DNA of 64,000 nucleotides from Ancylostoma caninum (taxonomy: Eukaryota; Nematoda; Chromadorea; Rhabditida; Ancylostomatidae), in assembly GCA_037903475.1 (NCBI GenBank), contig JBAJFG010000297.1, forward strand, positions 558,001 through 622,000, given 5' to 3'. Position 1 is the first letter of the stretch, and each line of letters opens with the position of its first letter. The notes under the pieces are model-generated. The model worked only from the letters and a program-made list of their open reading frames with translations, was not told the DNA's origin and searched no databases. This document shows, piece by piece, positions 1 through 23,082 of the stretch. Both the position numbers and the translations under genes were made by a program.

Positions 1-467
1 GAAAATGTCAGAACTTGCTGCATATAAAGGTTTGATACCGTAACTCAATCTCGATCCGGAAAAGACGCCGGCTTCATAAGCCGATACAATCAATTCCCAC
101 AATTTGAACAAAAACTCGATAGCACTCTGGTGTTTAAACTCGCTGTGCTTCTTCATTTGGCTTTGCCCAAGTGGAGAGCTTTTCTGAATGGAAAATAACT
201 AAGCATTACATAATTATTCGTAGCTTAAACAGTGGCGCCGACTAGTTTGAACTGCACGAAATAGAGGATTACGATAAGAATGAAAAAGATGACAAGTCAC
301 ACAATGTGAAAGGAAATTAAACGAATCGCTATCACCGTGTAAATTTTTGAAACGAATTCAGCCCAGCAAGTTTAATCTCCACCAAAAACCTTTTATAGAA
401 ATCCATAAACTTTCAGCCTATTCATGTTAGTTAAGATGTACGAGTTGTTAGAGCGCTACTCGACATG
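1..467. other. 3' flank of the TMEM184 gene, no firm gene
   Basis: No gene is supported here. On the minus strand an open block of about 60 codons runs from an acceptor-like CATTCAG at 184-190 to the window edge. Its reading frame does not match the phase of the last secure TMEM184 exon, so it is either non-coding or the start of something outside the window. No polyadenylation signal for TMEM184 is obvious. Confidence 0.3.
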
Positions 468-12212
<11,745 letters not shown>

Positions 12213-12222
12213 GCTAGCGCAT

Positions 12223-12228
12223 CTGAAA
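12223..12228 (-). promoter_or_regulatory. Acceptor just upstream of the TMEM184 start (likely spliced-leader site)
   Basis: On the minus strand TTTCAG is followed after 10 nt by the start ATG at 12212. An acceptor this close to a start codon in a nematode gene is typical of spliced-leader trans-splicing; a non-coding upstream exon is the alternative. Confidence 0.6.
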
Positions 12229-12239
12229 CCTGACATAGT

Positions 12240-12345
12240 GTGTTTCATCGAAGAACATAGTTGAGAAGATATTAGAGAAAGAGAGAAAGCGAGTACTGCA
12301 GCATCCCGAGAGGCAGGCGAGAAGTACAGATCAGGTACAAATATT
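12240..12345 (-). repeat. Dispersed GACGATAGTTGAG-type repeat, copy abutting TMEM184 exon 1
   Basis: Read on the minus strand it matches the plus-strand copies at 32594 and 36113 (shared TTCTCGCCTGCCTCT and CTCTCTTTCTCTAATA). It ends about 12 bp before the acceptor upstream of the TMEM184 start. Confidence 0.6.
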
Positions 12346-12399
12346 GGGGTATCGCCGTTTTTGAAACGGACTATAAAATAGCACTGTCCCGAATTCATA

Positions 12400-13499
12400 C
12401 CTTCCTAAGGAAACGGCGAAAAATAATCAAGTGAGGGGAAATCGAAAAGCAAACTGAGGAAGCGGGTGAGGTATTCCGGAGATTCACGCCGAAGCGCCCT
12501 TTGAAGCGCTGAAAAGTGCCAGCTAAGGATTGCACTTAAGCCATCCACGAATAAAAAGGTGCCGTGATTAACAGGAACGCTTGAATGAAGTGTTGGAACG
12601 AGCCTACGTATGGGCAACATATGCGATTACGAAACAGCTTCAAACAGATGAAATATGTGGTGAATCATCAAACTTTAGAGTTCAAATACTTCCTAGCATT
12701 TTTCAAAAATATGTGACGGTGTGATAAGTTCAGTGGCAAAATTCAACTATGCAACATACAGACACTACTTCGAGCAAACACCTCAATGGATGGTTTTACA
12801 AGACAGACAAACAAAGAAAAAACAGACACGCATAAACTGCATACAGACAAATAAAGGGAAAACACAGACACACATAAACTGCATATCCTTCTCTGGTTTC
12901 GCAGCAATTTTGGGACACCGCCCGGAGATTGAAAGAGGACCGAAAGTAGGACAGTGAGGAAAAAGACACTGCTTTTTGATTTGGAACTCTGAGATGGCTG
13001 GAAAACTCTGAGCAAAGATCTGCCATGGACTGGTACCTAACCAACCCTGTTTTCTTGGTCTGTTGCTAAGTTTCACATTTTGTCACACTTTGAGATTAGT
13101 TGAGTAAATGAACAAGTAAATAAATAACAATGAAATGTGGAGCAAATGGGTGATGGTGACCTCTTCCTGGAACAGAAGGATGAAATTGTATTGCAGTTAC
13201 ATGTTCTAAAAACTCTTCCGCGTTAAAATCGGAGAGAAGCTGTGAACAACAGAAGCGGTCGAGAACAAAGGGAGGAACGAGCGCCAGAGATGCGAGACCA
13301 AAATAAGAAAACGGAGAGCCTGAATGCAAACCAGCAAGGATCGATTCCCGGATCTGCGAGATTGACGCTTATCCCGGCGTGACGAGACCTCGGCGAGATC
13401 TGGTTTCGCCAGCGATGTCAAGGTTCGCATCTTTGTGTGAAACTGAGATGAGTCACACTTATCGTCTCGAGTCACTGCAACGTAGCGCCAGCTCCGAAA
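12400..13499. other. Intergenic sequence upstream of TMEM184, no gene
   Basis: No coding region or transposon end was recognised. A short direct repeat built on CAGACAAA and CATAAACTGCATA occurs at about 12805-12890. Confidence 0.4.
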
Positions 13500-13930
13500 T
13501 GTGACTCAATCGCGGGACGCATGAATGGCATCGCGTTGGGCGGCCCGCCATCCGGGTTTGGCTGGATTACGGGGACAAAGGCACCCATGCAGGGTCTCAT
13601 GCTCTACGGGCCAATCATCCGGAGTCCGCAGATGGTGTGTGGAAACGCTTACGGTGAACAGCTCCACAAGAAAACACAAACAAGGCAGAACGAGGGTGCG
13701 CGCGCCCGCGCGCTCGATCGATACGCGGCGGTTGGCTGCGTATTCGCCGTCATGATGGGCGTTCAATACGCCAGCCGAACCGTGTTTTTTCGCCCTCATC
13801 CCGCCACATTCCATGAGAGGCTCGGGCTTTTTCGACGACGCCCATGCCCACGGGCAATTAACTGCCCGCCAGTCCATGTAACACCAACATGTTAACGAGG
13901 GCAACGCTAGGGCGCAAGCTCTAACGTTGT
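13500..13930. repeat. GC-rich block with overlapping spurious ORFs
   Basis: Base composition rises sharply and three overlapping ORFs of 76 to 132 codons are open on both strands. None contains a recognisable domain or splice context. A GCGCGCCCGCGCGC palindrome lies near 13698. It is most likely a repeat or transposon remnant. Confidence 0.35.
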
Positions 13931-14284
13931 TCGCGAAATGCGGGCCGCCTGTGGCCTCATCCCTTGCGGTCCTCTGTATCTTCTAGGAGCACTCTGTCCG
14001 CACTTCCTGTTAGGATGAATTGAAGCCGAAGCGTTTTGTGGAATATGTAAATAGGGCTCATCCATTGGTCTAGGATAGAATGTCTATTCCAGCATTTTCG
14101 GTGCTTCATCATTTGCGAGAATGTAGTCCGCTTCGTTAGAGACGGGAGTAGAAAAATACGGTCCGCTTCGACAGAGATAATAATGGGGGAGAAATTGAGG
14201 ATGCAAGGAATGTGGGAATGCATGTAGAACTCGGGGAGGAAGGCAAGGAGGGAACCTTGCGGATTTTTGACGCGATGGCGGTGT

Positions 14285-14510
14285 CATTGCGGCAAAGGAG
14301 GGTGTGCGACAACGTTGTCGCCCAGCGACAAAATATCCCCAGTACGGCTGCCCCTTCGAGGAGTATAGCGGTTTTGATCGTTGCCGCCGCGGCAACACCC
14401 TATATGGTAGGTATCGATTGGCTGCGCGCTTAATCGATTTGTACAGAGACCAGTGTCGCCATCGGCGGCTAAATTTGGAAAGGCTCTAAGGTTGGTTAGT
14501 TGACACGTAT
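14285..14510. repeat. GC-rich foldback fragment (CAGCGAC / GCCGCGGC type)
   Basis: Contains GTCGCCCAGCGACAAAAT, GTTGCCGCCGCGGCAAC and TATCGATTGGCTGCGC. The first two motifs recur in the block at 28200-28740, and TATCGATTG in the foldback repeat 17771-17981. Ends are not defined. Confidence 0.4.
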
Positions 14511-14609
14511 ACTGTATAACCAACTTCGTTTTTGAAACGAGCGAAGAAAAGAATGCGCGAAAACATGCCAAGTTTGGCGCCTGCTACAAATAGTTTTGAA
14601 ATTTAGTGT

Positions 14610-14849
14610 CTAAGTTGTAATTGCGGTCATACAGTCGGTATCAGCCGTTTGGACAACTTTGCCTGGCTGCCCTATCTTATCATTAACATTTGTTGTGCTG
14701 GATCCATTGTAGACCTTCATCCGCTCACTGACTACTTGCTGAAGCGGTTGAACCAGTTCTCCGAAATGAAGCCACTTTGAAGCGATCATCCATTCCTCTG
14801 CAAGGGCGTTGTGGATTTCTGGAATCTGAGATATTTCCTCTTTTCCCAC
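14610..14849 (-). pseudogene. Possible Tc1-type transposase C-terminal remnant
   Basis: A minus-strand open frame of 79 codons has protein-like composition. The order LAEEW, then LVQPL, then VSERM, then a G-x(2)-T is loosely like the C-terminus of Tc1-type transposases (EW, LI/V-x-SM-x(2)-R, GG-x-T). No catalytic domain is present. This is a weak family match and could be coincidence. Confidence 0.25.
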
Positions 14850-14934
14850 TACTTGGCGTCGCCGAAGGAATAGTGCGCTGACGCCCAGTAGTGAGAAAAT
14901 GAAGTCATCTTAGGTTGGGATCAGTACTGTGCGT

Positions 14935-15030
14935 TAGAAAAATTTTGGATCTCGTTAATCCGTCAATTCGTTACTGTAGGCCGGAAATAGCCGTTACGCG
15001 TTAATGCTTCAATCCGTTAATTCGTTAGGA
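14935..15030 (+). repeat. CGTTAATTCGTTA repeat, copy 1
   Basis: Shares ATTACGCGTTAATG-like and CGTTAATTCGTTA blocks with 17510-17612. It probably represents the end of one dispersed element. Confidence 0.5.
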
Positions 15031-15785
15031 GACGGATTTATGAATATCCTCTTATATAAATCATGGTAGTGCAACAAAATTTTCTAGAGCGCAGGCGTAG
15101 GGGGAATAGCACGTGATCGCATGCTTTTGCCGTGAGGCTCGATTATAGACTGTGGCTCGCGAGGATGCGCAGCTGACGGGGCATTCGGCCGATGTTTCGT
15201 CATAGGTGCATAGACGTGGTGGAAGTCGCGTGCATTCGGGATTTCGACGTGGGACCAGACCAGCGGCTAGCGGTCTCGAGCCCTCCGGGCGAGACAGTGT
15301 TTACAACGATTTGACGATGCATAGCAGCAATGTACGGAGCAGAGTAGCCCCTGTGATGGAGCTTTGTCAGTAACTGCACTGAATCTTGGGAACGCTGGAC
15401 GTGAATCTTTTCGAAAGGATGAGTAGAGGTCGTAGCGATAGGATTCACTCGGTTTCCTTATGTAGGATGTGCTCGTTGAGCACCTCTCATTATTGAGGTC
15501 CCATGGAGATTATGCAGCTCGAGGATCCGTCTATTTCTAAGAAGGGCAGTACAATCAAATACACAGGATGAATTAACGAAGAACACGTCATGATAAGCTG
15601 TTATGACATTTTCCGGAACCAGTTTTGCAACTGATCAAGCTTTCTAAATATTTCCCAACTTTCTTCCATTTTTTCAAGATTTACAGAGAGTGTGGGTGCA
15701 CTGATGACGGACTGATGTGCCGGGGGCCCCGTAGTTCAGAAAAACATCAGGATGGGTGGCCCAACAGTGGGAAAACGGCAGGGTA

Positions 15786-16075
15786 CGGATGCATCGATGG
15801 AGAATGGGTCTGCAGGGGACCAATATTGTGGAAAGCGCTGGGACACGAGTCCCACCGATGGATTGGGTGTGCCCTGCCCCAATAATGGGAGGAACGATCC
15901 ATGAATGGAAAATGGGTCTTCCCTGGCCCAAAAGTGGGGAAAGCGCCTGGATACGGGTGCACGGATGGAGAATGAGTCCGCATGATTCCCATTGTGGGGA
16001 AAACGCCAACGGGTCCACGAATGGAGAATGGTTCCGCCGTGGCCCAATAGTGGGAAAAACATCAAGATGCACGTC
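15786..16075 (+). repeat. Minisatellite with units of about 57-60 bp
   Basis: Five degenerate units, each containing GATGGAGAATGGGTC or a close variant followed by CCCAATA-TGGGAAA; one unit is shortened. Unit length near a multiple of three leaves long ORFs open on both strands (up to 132 codons). These are repeat artefacts. Confidence 0.75.
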
Positions 16076-16079
16076 TAAC

Positions 16080-17509
16080 GGTGGAGTAGGGGCACGCTAC
16101 GCACTCATTTGTCTCTCAGTCAACCACCTCTTCTTCCTCCCTGTATATTGAAGCAGAAGCTCATCAGTTGGTCTATCTCCTCAACAACGGGAAGCTTGAA
16201 TCATTTCAGGTGATTACTCGCACGGCACTGGTTACTTTATGTTGTTCACAAGTACTAAAGCTATGCGAAAAATACTCCTGCGCAGAGTTGAAAGTGGCCG
16301 CTCATAACGGGTCCATAGGCATGTAAGAAAACTGACAAAAATGTAGGTAGTATTATTGCATCGGAAATTAGCTTTACATATAGATGCGTGGTTAAAAAAT
16401 TTGCAAGCAACGCTAGGATCGCGGGAAGGCTCGAAGCCTGACGAGGCGGTCAGGCTCGTAGAATATACGCAACTCATAAGAAGGATTTTGTATTTAAGCT
16501 CAGTTAATGATTAGTTTTGCTTATATAAGAGGATTTGCTAATTTTCTAAGCATTTCCCACGTGTGAAGCTTATGCACATACCCCAAGTGGCTGCCCCACC
16601 CCACTTTCTAGCGTCCCGAAGGGGCGCTAGTTTTAATAAGTTCCATCAGCGGTAACAAGCAATCGAGTTCTCTCACCGATATTCAAAGCAAATAAGCTGT
16701 AGATTCGACAAAAATTGAAGCAAATACTAACATTGTCCACTTCTGGCTCTGGATGTACGGTATAGCGAGATGAAAACATTTTAAAATGATAAATTCTCTT
16801 CAAGCATACAGGGAAACAAACATAGGCAACCGTCAGACGACTGAGAAAAAGGCAATGGTTAGAGATGCGTTTGATTGACAGTTGGGTTATTTTGCTTCAC
16901 AATTTTCACAATAAATCTTTGGCAGTACGAACGGACGAGAAATCTTGAGATCTCAGGCTTCATACGAGACTGAGACTGAAAGACTCAAAGTACAAGAGAA
17001 GTATATACGTATACTTCAGTATCCAAGTATGTTATTGAAAAAAGAGCAGTTTTCCTAAGTTTTCTACGGTCAAGCCGATTCTTAGATCTGATACAATCAA
17101 GTCTGCTGTTGATAAGAGATGCTCGCACTCAGTTGCCGGTGCGGAAAGGTATTTATATGCCAACACATTGATATAAGGGGATTTCGAGATGTTAATGTCG
17201 CTCCTCCAATAATCAAAAGGATCAATAGATTTATGGCTCCTGCGCAAAATATTCGTCCTCTTCCTAATACATTTTCAGAGTCTGCAAGCTCTCATTAGTA
17301 TATTTAACCTTATCAGTGATACAGCTCACCATGGCTTTAGTTCTGGAAAGCTGAGGTGTTCATTGAAGCGAATTGTTCTTCGGGTGCCTTACTCACAGTC
17401 GTCGTGATTATGCGCATAATCTGCTTTATATCACTGAAAGTTGTGCAAAGCGAGAAAAGAACGCATTTCAGGTACTATAATATTTGGTCTATTAACGAAA
17501 TGTACTCTA
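16080..17509. other. Intergenic sequence, no gene seen
   Basis: Only short ORFs. A hairpin CTAGCGTCCC / GGGGCGCTAG lies near 16609-16631. No transposon ends were recognised. Confidence 0.4.
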
Positions 17510-17612
17510 ACGGGTTTTGGTGGTTTTTCGTTAATTCGTTAAATCGTTACGTTAGGCCAAAAATTACCATTACGCGTTAATGCGTTAATTCGTTACGTTA
17601 TCAAAGCACAGC
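17510..17612 (+). repeat. CGTTAATTCGTTA repeat, copy 2
   Basis: Contains CATTACGCGTTAATGCGTTA and ends AAAGCACAGCCCTA, which could be a transposon terminus. Related to 14935-15030. Confidence 0.5.
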
Positions 17613-17770
17613 CCTAGATGGGATTTATGAGACGTCAACCACACAGCCAAATATGGTTAGAGTGGTTGCTTTCTATAGACCAGGTAATGTTAGATCTAGG
17701 ACGCAAAAGTAGGTTTGCTTACCTGGTTTCGCTTGGTTATGCGTCTACGCTTAGTTATGCGATTTACACT

Positions 17771-17981
17771 GCCGCTATAGTCGTCGAGGACTGTAGCACC
17801 TTGCGTCGCCGTCGCTGGCGACTGTGAGGCTGGTGCGTATCGATTGTGGGCGGGGCGTCGCGACGGCCGCCGTCTCCGGCGACAATCGATGTTGGCGACT
17901 GTGACGTCGATGCATATCGATTGTGAACGGTCGCCAACATTGACGACACAGGGTGCTATATTCCTGGAGGAATATAGCGGC
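17771..17981. mobile_element. Foldback element family C, copy 1
   Basis: The left end is GCCGCTATAGTCGTCGAGGA and the right end, inverted, is GCCGCTATATTCCTCCAGGA. Each end is itself a small hairpin. The interior is rich in GTCGCC and GGCGAC and carries two inverted copies of TATCGATTGTG. Length 211 bp. Relatives lie in attractin introns at 45092-45499 and 48752-48943. Confidence 0.75.
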
Positions 17982-17984
17982 TAC

Positions 17985-18835
17985 CTTACAAATCCTAGCC
18001 CACCGAAGCCCTAGAAATCCACCCTCCAGGCGCTAGAGCACATTTGCTGCTCAAATGTTGTCCGAGTGAGTTTTGTTGATACTACAACCCCACTGTGTCC
18101 TGTTCTTCTTCCTTGCATCTGAATGGAACCTACCCTCCTCCTCCGTTTATATACCCATGGTAGCCGTTATCATTTCCAGCTCGTATAATTCTTTACAAAA
18201 CATGTAAATCAATGATAGGGCAGCCAAGCGAAGTTGTGCAGACGGGATTTCTCCTTACAGTCGGCGGCATCAAAGCTGATTCGGTACCACACGGCGCATC
18301 ACGTTGCGATGATTCGTTCCTTTTTTTTTTTTTTTGAACATAACCCTTGTATGAAAGTTAAGCTTAGCCCCTGTCATTGTTGAAACAGACTATGAGGAGG
18401 CCTCAACACAAACAATTCCACATTTTTAAATCCAAAATAAAGTCCATTTCAAGAAAAAATATTATGTGGCCAATTTGAAACTGTGGAAACTGCCTTCTTT
18501 CCACGTAAGTATGGAACTAAATAATGAGAGTTGGGTGTTATAAAACAACAATAATATAGGTCCCACAATGTGATTTGCTTCTTCAAAAAAAAAAAAAAAA
18601 AACGAAAGGGGATGCTTCCGACAATAACATACAAGGTCTTAATCCATTGAAACAGCTGGTACAGAAAAAAAAAAGACAAAAATTCTACTATAGTTAGTTG
18701 CCGCTTGTAGGGATCCATAACTGCTTCCAAAGATGATGGTCTAGTAGGCTGCTCTCGTGCGGCACATACTAAACTTCAGTGGAGTGGACACGCTTCCGTG
18801 CAACGCACCACAGATCGATTGAAAATGAGAACCTT
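17985..18835. other. Intergenic sequence with poly-T and poly-A tracts
   Basis: No gene. Homopolymer runs occur near 18322-18335 (T) and 18585-18602 (A). Confidence 0.4.
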
Positions 18836-19115
18836 GATATGAATGAAATGTGTGGATACGCAGACAGTCAAGGTGCCAAGACGTCAGCGGCGCTATACGC
18901 GCGGCTGGGTCCGGACTCCGAACTCCAGATATGAATGAAATGTGTGGATACGCAGACAGTCAAGGTGCCAAGACGTCAGCGGCGCTACACGCGCGGCTGG
19001 GTCCGGACTCCGAACTCCAGATATGAATGAAATGTGTGGATACGCAGACAGTCAAGGTGCCAAGACGTCAGCGGCGCTACACGCGCGGCTGGGTCCGGAC
19101 TCCGAACTCCAGATC
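18836..19115 (+). repeat. Tandem repeat, three copies of a 92-bp unit
   Basis: The unit begins GATATGAATGAAATGTGTGG and ends CCGAACTCCA. Copies start at 18836, 18928 and 19020 and are nearly identical. A diverged single unit core (TGTGGATGCGCAGACGATCA) occurs at 44236 in an attractin intron. Confidence 0.9.
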
Positions 19116-20019
19116 TTTGGAGTTCTTGATAATTGTATTTGTTTGGAGTACAAAACATGCCATATATATTCCCGGAAGAAAAATTTGTACCTATGCGAAG
19201 CAACATTGGGACAGAACCGGTAGTGTCCGAAATAAACCGGCATTTTTCAACTACGACCCCATACGTCGACCATACGAAACCTAGTTTAGATAACATAGTG
19301 GTCGATTAATCTCCCAGCTTCGTTTCTTTGCATAGGGACGTAATCCCGGCAAAAGCTAAACTAACGTTAGGGTTTCTTGAGAAAACGGGAACTAGTATTC
19401 TGAACGTTAAGTTTTCGGTATATGCTGAGTGGGAATTGTCGAATGCACACTGGTAAGGCATCGCTTGCCTCATTATTCTTATTAATGACATTTCCTCATG
19501 TCTGTCCTCGACGATACATATTCCAGCGGTCCGTCTTACGTACATAACCAGAAATAGCAAAACAAGTTATGTTCCTATTCGTTTAGCAAATGTGAAAAGG
19601 CAAATGATGAAAACACTCAGAACTGAGCACCTGCAAAATCTATAACAAGTTCAAAGCAGCACAGAAAATGTACTGATGGAATTGGAGGATGAGCTTTTTG
19701 ATGATTTTGTGAGAAATTACATTGTTTCTAAAGTGCAATGAAGAATTGAAGAAAAACAGGTCTTGCCTGTTGAAGACGTCAATGAAAGGAACATAATAGT
19801 GCAGTTGACCCTCATGTCTGGAGATATGTCAGCCGGCGACGACTGAAATAACGGTCATCAAGATGAGCGTAGGAAATGAGCTTCGGTGGCGTCGTGAAAA
19901 ATGGATGGTTGAGCCTGCGCTTGTATGAAATACTGCACTAACAATTTGAGAGTGACATCATAACACCGATAGGGATATACCCTGATGTTTGTAATGTCGC
20001 TGAATCTAGTCTGTTGTTG
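19116..20019. other. Intergenic sequence, no gene seen
   Basis: Short ORFs only, with no recognisable domains or transposon ends. Confidence 0.4.
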
Positions 20020-20424
20020 AGGCAAGAGCCCATCTCCTATTCGTATTTAAGATATTAACACGTTCCGAACCCTCTCAATGCGCTGGCAACGGCAATGTAC
20101 TTGAAATGTCCAAAAATGGCCTGTAAACTCGTTTCTTGGGAAGGGCTCTGTACCATTCTGCAAACTTACGTGCAAGGACATGTATTGCCGTTGATCTTAT
20201 CGATCGGACAGGTCAAGACAATCCACCCGGCGTTGTTACTGTGGTGGACAACTACCACAGCTTGGAGCGTTATCCCGCCCTGCTCCAAAGAGCGGGTACT
20301 TCGATCCTATCAAAAACAGGGTTTTCGTCGCTTCTGTTACTTTTGCTGTACATTATTGGAATCAGCGTGGCGAGGAGGTCAAGAATCTACAGATATCATC
20401 GACATGAAAAACGAGCTCCTGCCT
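20020..20424. mobile_element. piggyBac-like MITE family D, copy 1
   Basis: Homologous over its length to 29686-30090, and both are 405 bp. The right end is CCTGCCT followed by TTAA (20425-20428). The left end is AGGCAAGAGCCC, with the target tetranucleotide mutated to GTTG. A shared core is GTTGATCTTATCGATCGGAC. The ORFs of 125 and 160 codons here lie in the repeat and are not conserved in the other copy. Confidence 0.75.
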
Positions 20425-20638
20425 TTAACGCCAGAACGTGTTTTATCTGGCTTGTTGAAAGCTCAAAGTCTCCAAGAGCAGCAGAACTTACCCACTTGTA
20501 TTCGAATAAGTAATTTCGAACGAATACTCGAAATCGAGCTTCTTGTTATACTTCATATTACAAAGAACAATGGTTGAAGAAAGAATAGAGAAAAAAGTGG
20601 GAGAGAGGTTTCAGGGCGCAGAAGATGCCAGCCATTGT

Positions 20639-21271
20639 TCACAAAGCCCGAGGTGCTCCTACAGTTAAGCACAACATGCAGTAATTTTTGAAACCAACAA
20701 CTGAACGCTGCTGAGCAACAGATATGGCAAAAAATAGCCTGGCTAGCCGGTGCAAATGCTCAATTACGTGTCGTCGTTCTTCAACAATGAATATTCGATT
20801 ATTCGAAAGAAGGGTTAGGGAAGCCCAAGACAACATAGAACATTGAAGTATATTATAGCTAGCATCTGAAGTGGCAACATAAGTCAGTATGAGTATTCGA
20901 AGATTCTGGAAGAAATTTCGAATACCATGGAGCAGTTCAAATGCATTTAGAAGCCGAAGACATTGAGCATTGAAACGGACTATAGTTGCCATCTGAAATG
21001 GGCACATAAACTCGTTCACACTGTAAGGGGTCTGGTCAGCTGTCACCGTGTGGTTGTTGATGTTCGTCAGCTGTCGGTCATTAGAGTTGGTGCCACTCAG
21101 ACGTCGTACTCTTCTGCTTCGTTTTTCTGATGTCATTGTCGTCACCGACAACATCACTATTGAGAGCAGGGTATTACGAAGGACCGTAGCACCATTACTA
21201 TTAGTTTTCATTGTTTTAGAACGGAAAAATTTGAACAGGAAATACAGAGAACTCCAAACGGACGCAGTCAA
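20639..21271 (-). other. Unexplained 210-codon open frame
   Basis: The longest uninterrupted ORF in the gene-free region. Residues before and after position 130 derive from an imperfect duplication of about 130 bp (MCPFQMAT with LLNAF, against LTYVAT with LLSNN). No known domain is seen. Its 5' part runs into the MITE at 21245. It could be a repeat-derived frame or a single-exon gene; I favour the former. Confidence 0.2.
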
Positions 21272-21400
21272 GAGTCAAGACCGCGGCGCGGCTCTCTTGG
21301 GCAGAGTCACGGGAGCTCAGCATAGTGTGCGCCTGCGTCTCTGCCCAACAGAGCCGCTCCGCGGTATCGACTCTTGTCTACGTTCGTTTGGAGATTCCTA
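21245..21400. mobile_element. TA-flanked foldback MITE family E, copy 1
   Basis: The ends are CAGAGAACTCCAAACGGACG and, inverted, TAGGAATCTCCAAACGAACG, both flanked by TA. The 156-bp element shares a large internal palindrome (CGGCTCTC / GAGAGCCG type) with the copy at 55491-55646, which is the same length in the opposite orientation. Confidence 0.9.
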
Positions 21401-21449
21401 TAAGTAACTCAGTGGAACTTGGTATTTTGGAGCTTGAAGATAATGGTCA

Positions 21450-22228
<779 letters not shown>

Positions 22229-22272
22229 TGTGGTTATATGGTCGATGAAGTTCATGCGTGGCAAAAGGTATA

Positions 22273-22427
22273 TAGGGAGCGTCAATCACGATTGCACCTC
22301 TCCGCGGCCTGGAGCGCCGCACTATTCACGCGGCTCGGTCGAGGCAACACCTCACCGCCACAGCGTCCAGCCGCGCCGCGTCACTGGCGTGGTCGCGGAG
22401 AGATGCAATTGTGATTGATGTTCCCTG
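22273..22427. mobile_element. Foldback MITE family A, copy 2
   Basis: The ends are TAGGGAGCGTCAATCACGAT and, inverted, CAGGGAACATCAATCACAAT, flanked by TA at 22271-22272 and 22428-22429. The interior is a GC-rich imperfect palindrome. It matches 6306-6469. Confidence 0.88.
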
Positions 22428-22429
22428 TA

Positions 22430-23076
22430 TAGGGTGATTTTCAGCCGATTACTCTGCGTGGAGAACATCGGAAGAAACAAGGAATGTCGCACAGTGTTGT
22501 TGTTTACAGCTTTCGAATGGAAATCTCACTCATCTATGACTGATCAAGGAAAGTTTCAAAAGTAACCGAAAGCTCCTGGCAATTTCGAGCAGAAAAAGGT
22601 TGAATTGAGACGAAAGCACTATAATTCTATGCGATTAAAAGAATGCAACTGCTCTTATCAGGTGCTTAGACGGGAAACAAGTAGGTTGATGACGGTTCGT
22701 CTTATCGCGAGTAGGTGTGACAAATACTTAGGTGTACTCATGAAGTGCTTCTACAAAGTTGAAGCCCTGTTTAACGATGAATCGACAGCCCGCATTTCCG
22801 ATGAGTGACACGAGAGCCTTGTTTTTGCAGCTCCGTCCGTTTGCAGCGAAGCGACGACTACATATAATGACGATCTCATTGGGGTTGAGAAGAGATATAA
22901 TTTTGCTTCCAAACATTTCTGACATTCTCGAAAAAGTGGTGCACTTTATAGGTCTCCTCAGTGAGATGCAGTTGGTTCCACTTGCTCATAGACATCTTTA
23001 AATTTTCCCGAAGAATATAAATTATATTTTCAAAGGAAATCGCGTGGTAACGGCGACCGACGGCATGTATGCTAGC
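22430..23076. other. Intergenic sequence, no gene seen
   Basis: Short ORFs only, up to 80 codons, without recognisable domains. Confidence 0.35.
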
Positions 23077-23082
23077 TTAGTA

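Noticed and set aside
1..183. Open minus-strand block with an acceptor-like CATTCAG
   Set aside because: Its phase does not match TMEM184 exon 9 and no protein family is recognised; evidence is insufficient for an exon call.
13506..13904. Overlapping ORFs of 124 and 132 codons on opposite strands
   Set aside because: GC-rich composition keeps several frames open at once; no recognisable protein family.
15674..16151. ORFs of 81 to 132 codons over the minisatellite
   Set aside because: They arise from repeat units near a multiple of three.
16609..16631. Hairpin resembling a bacterial terminator
   Set aside because: Nematode context; no adjacent bacterial-type gene or U-tract.
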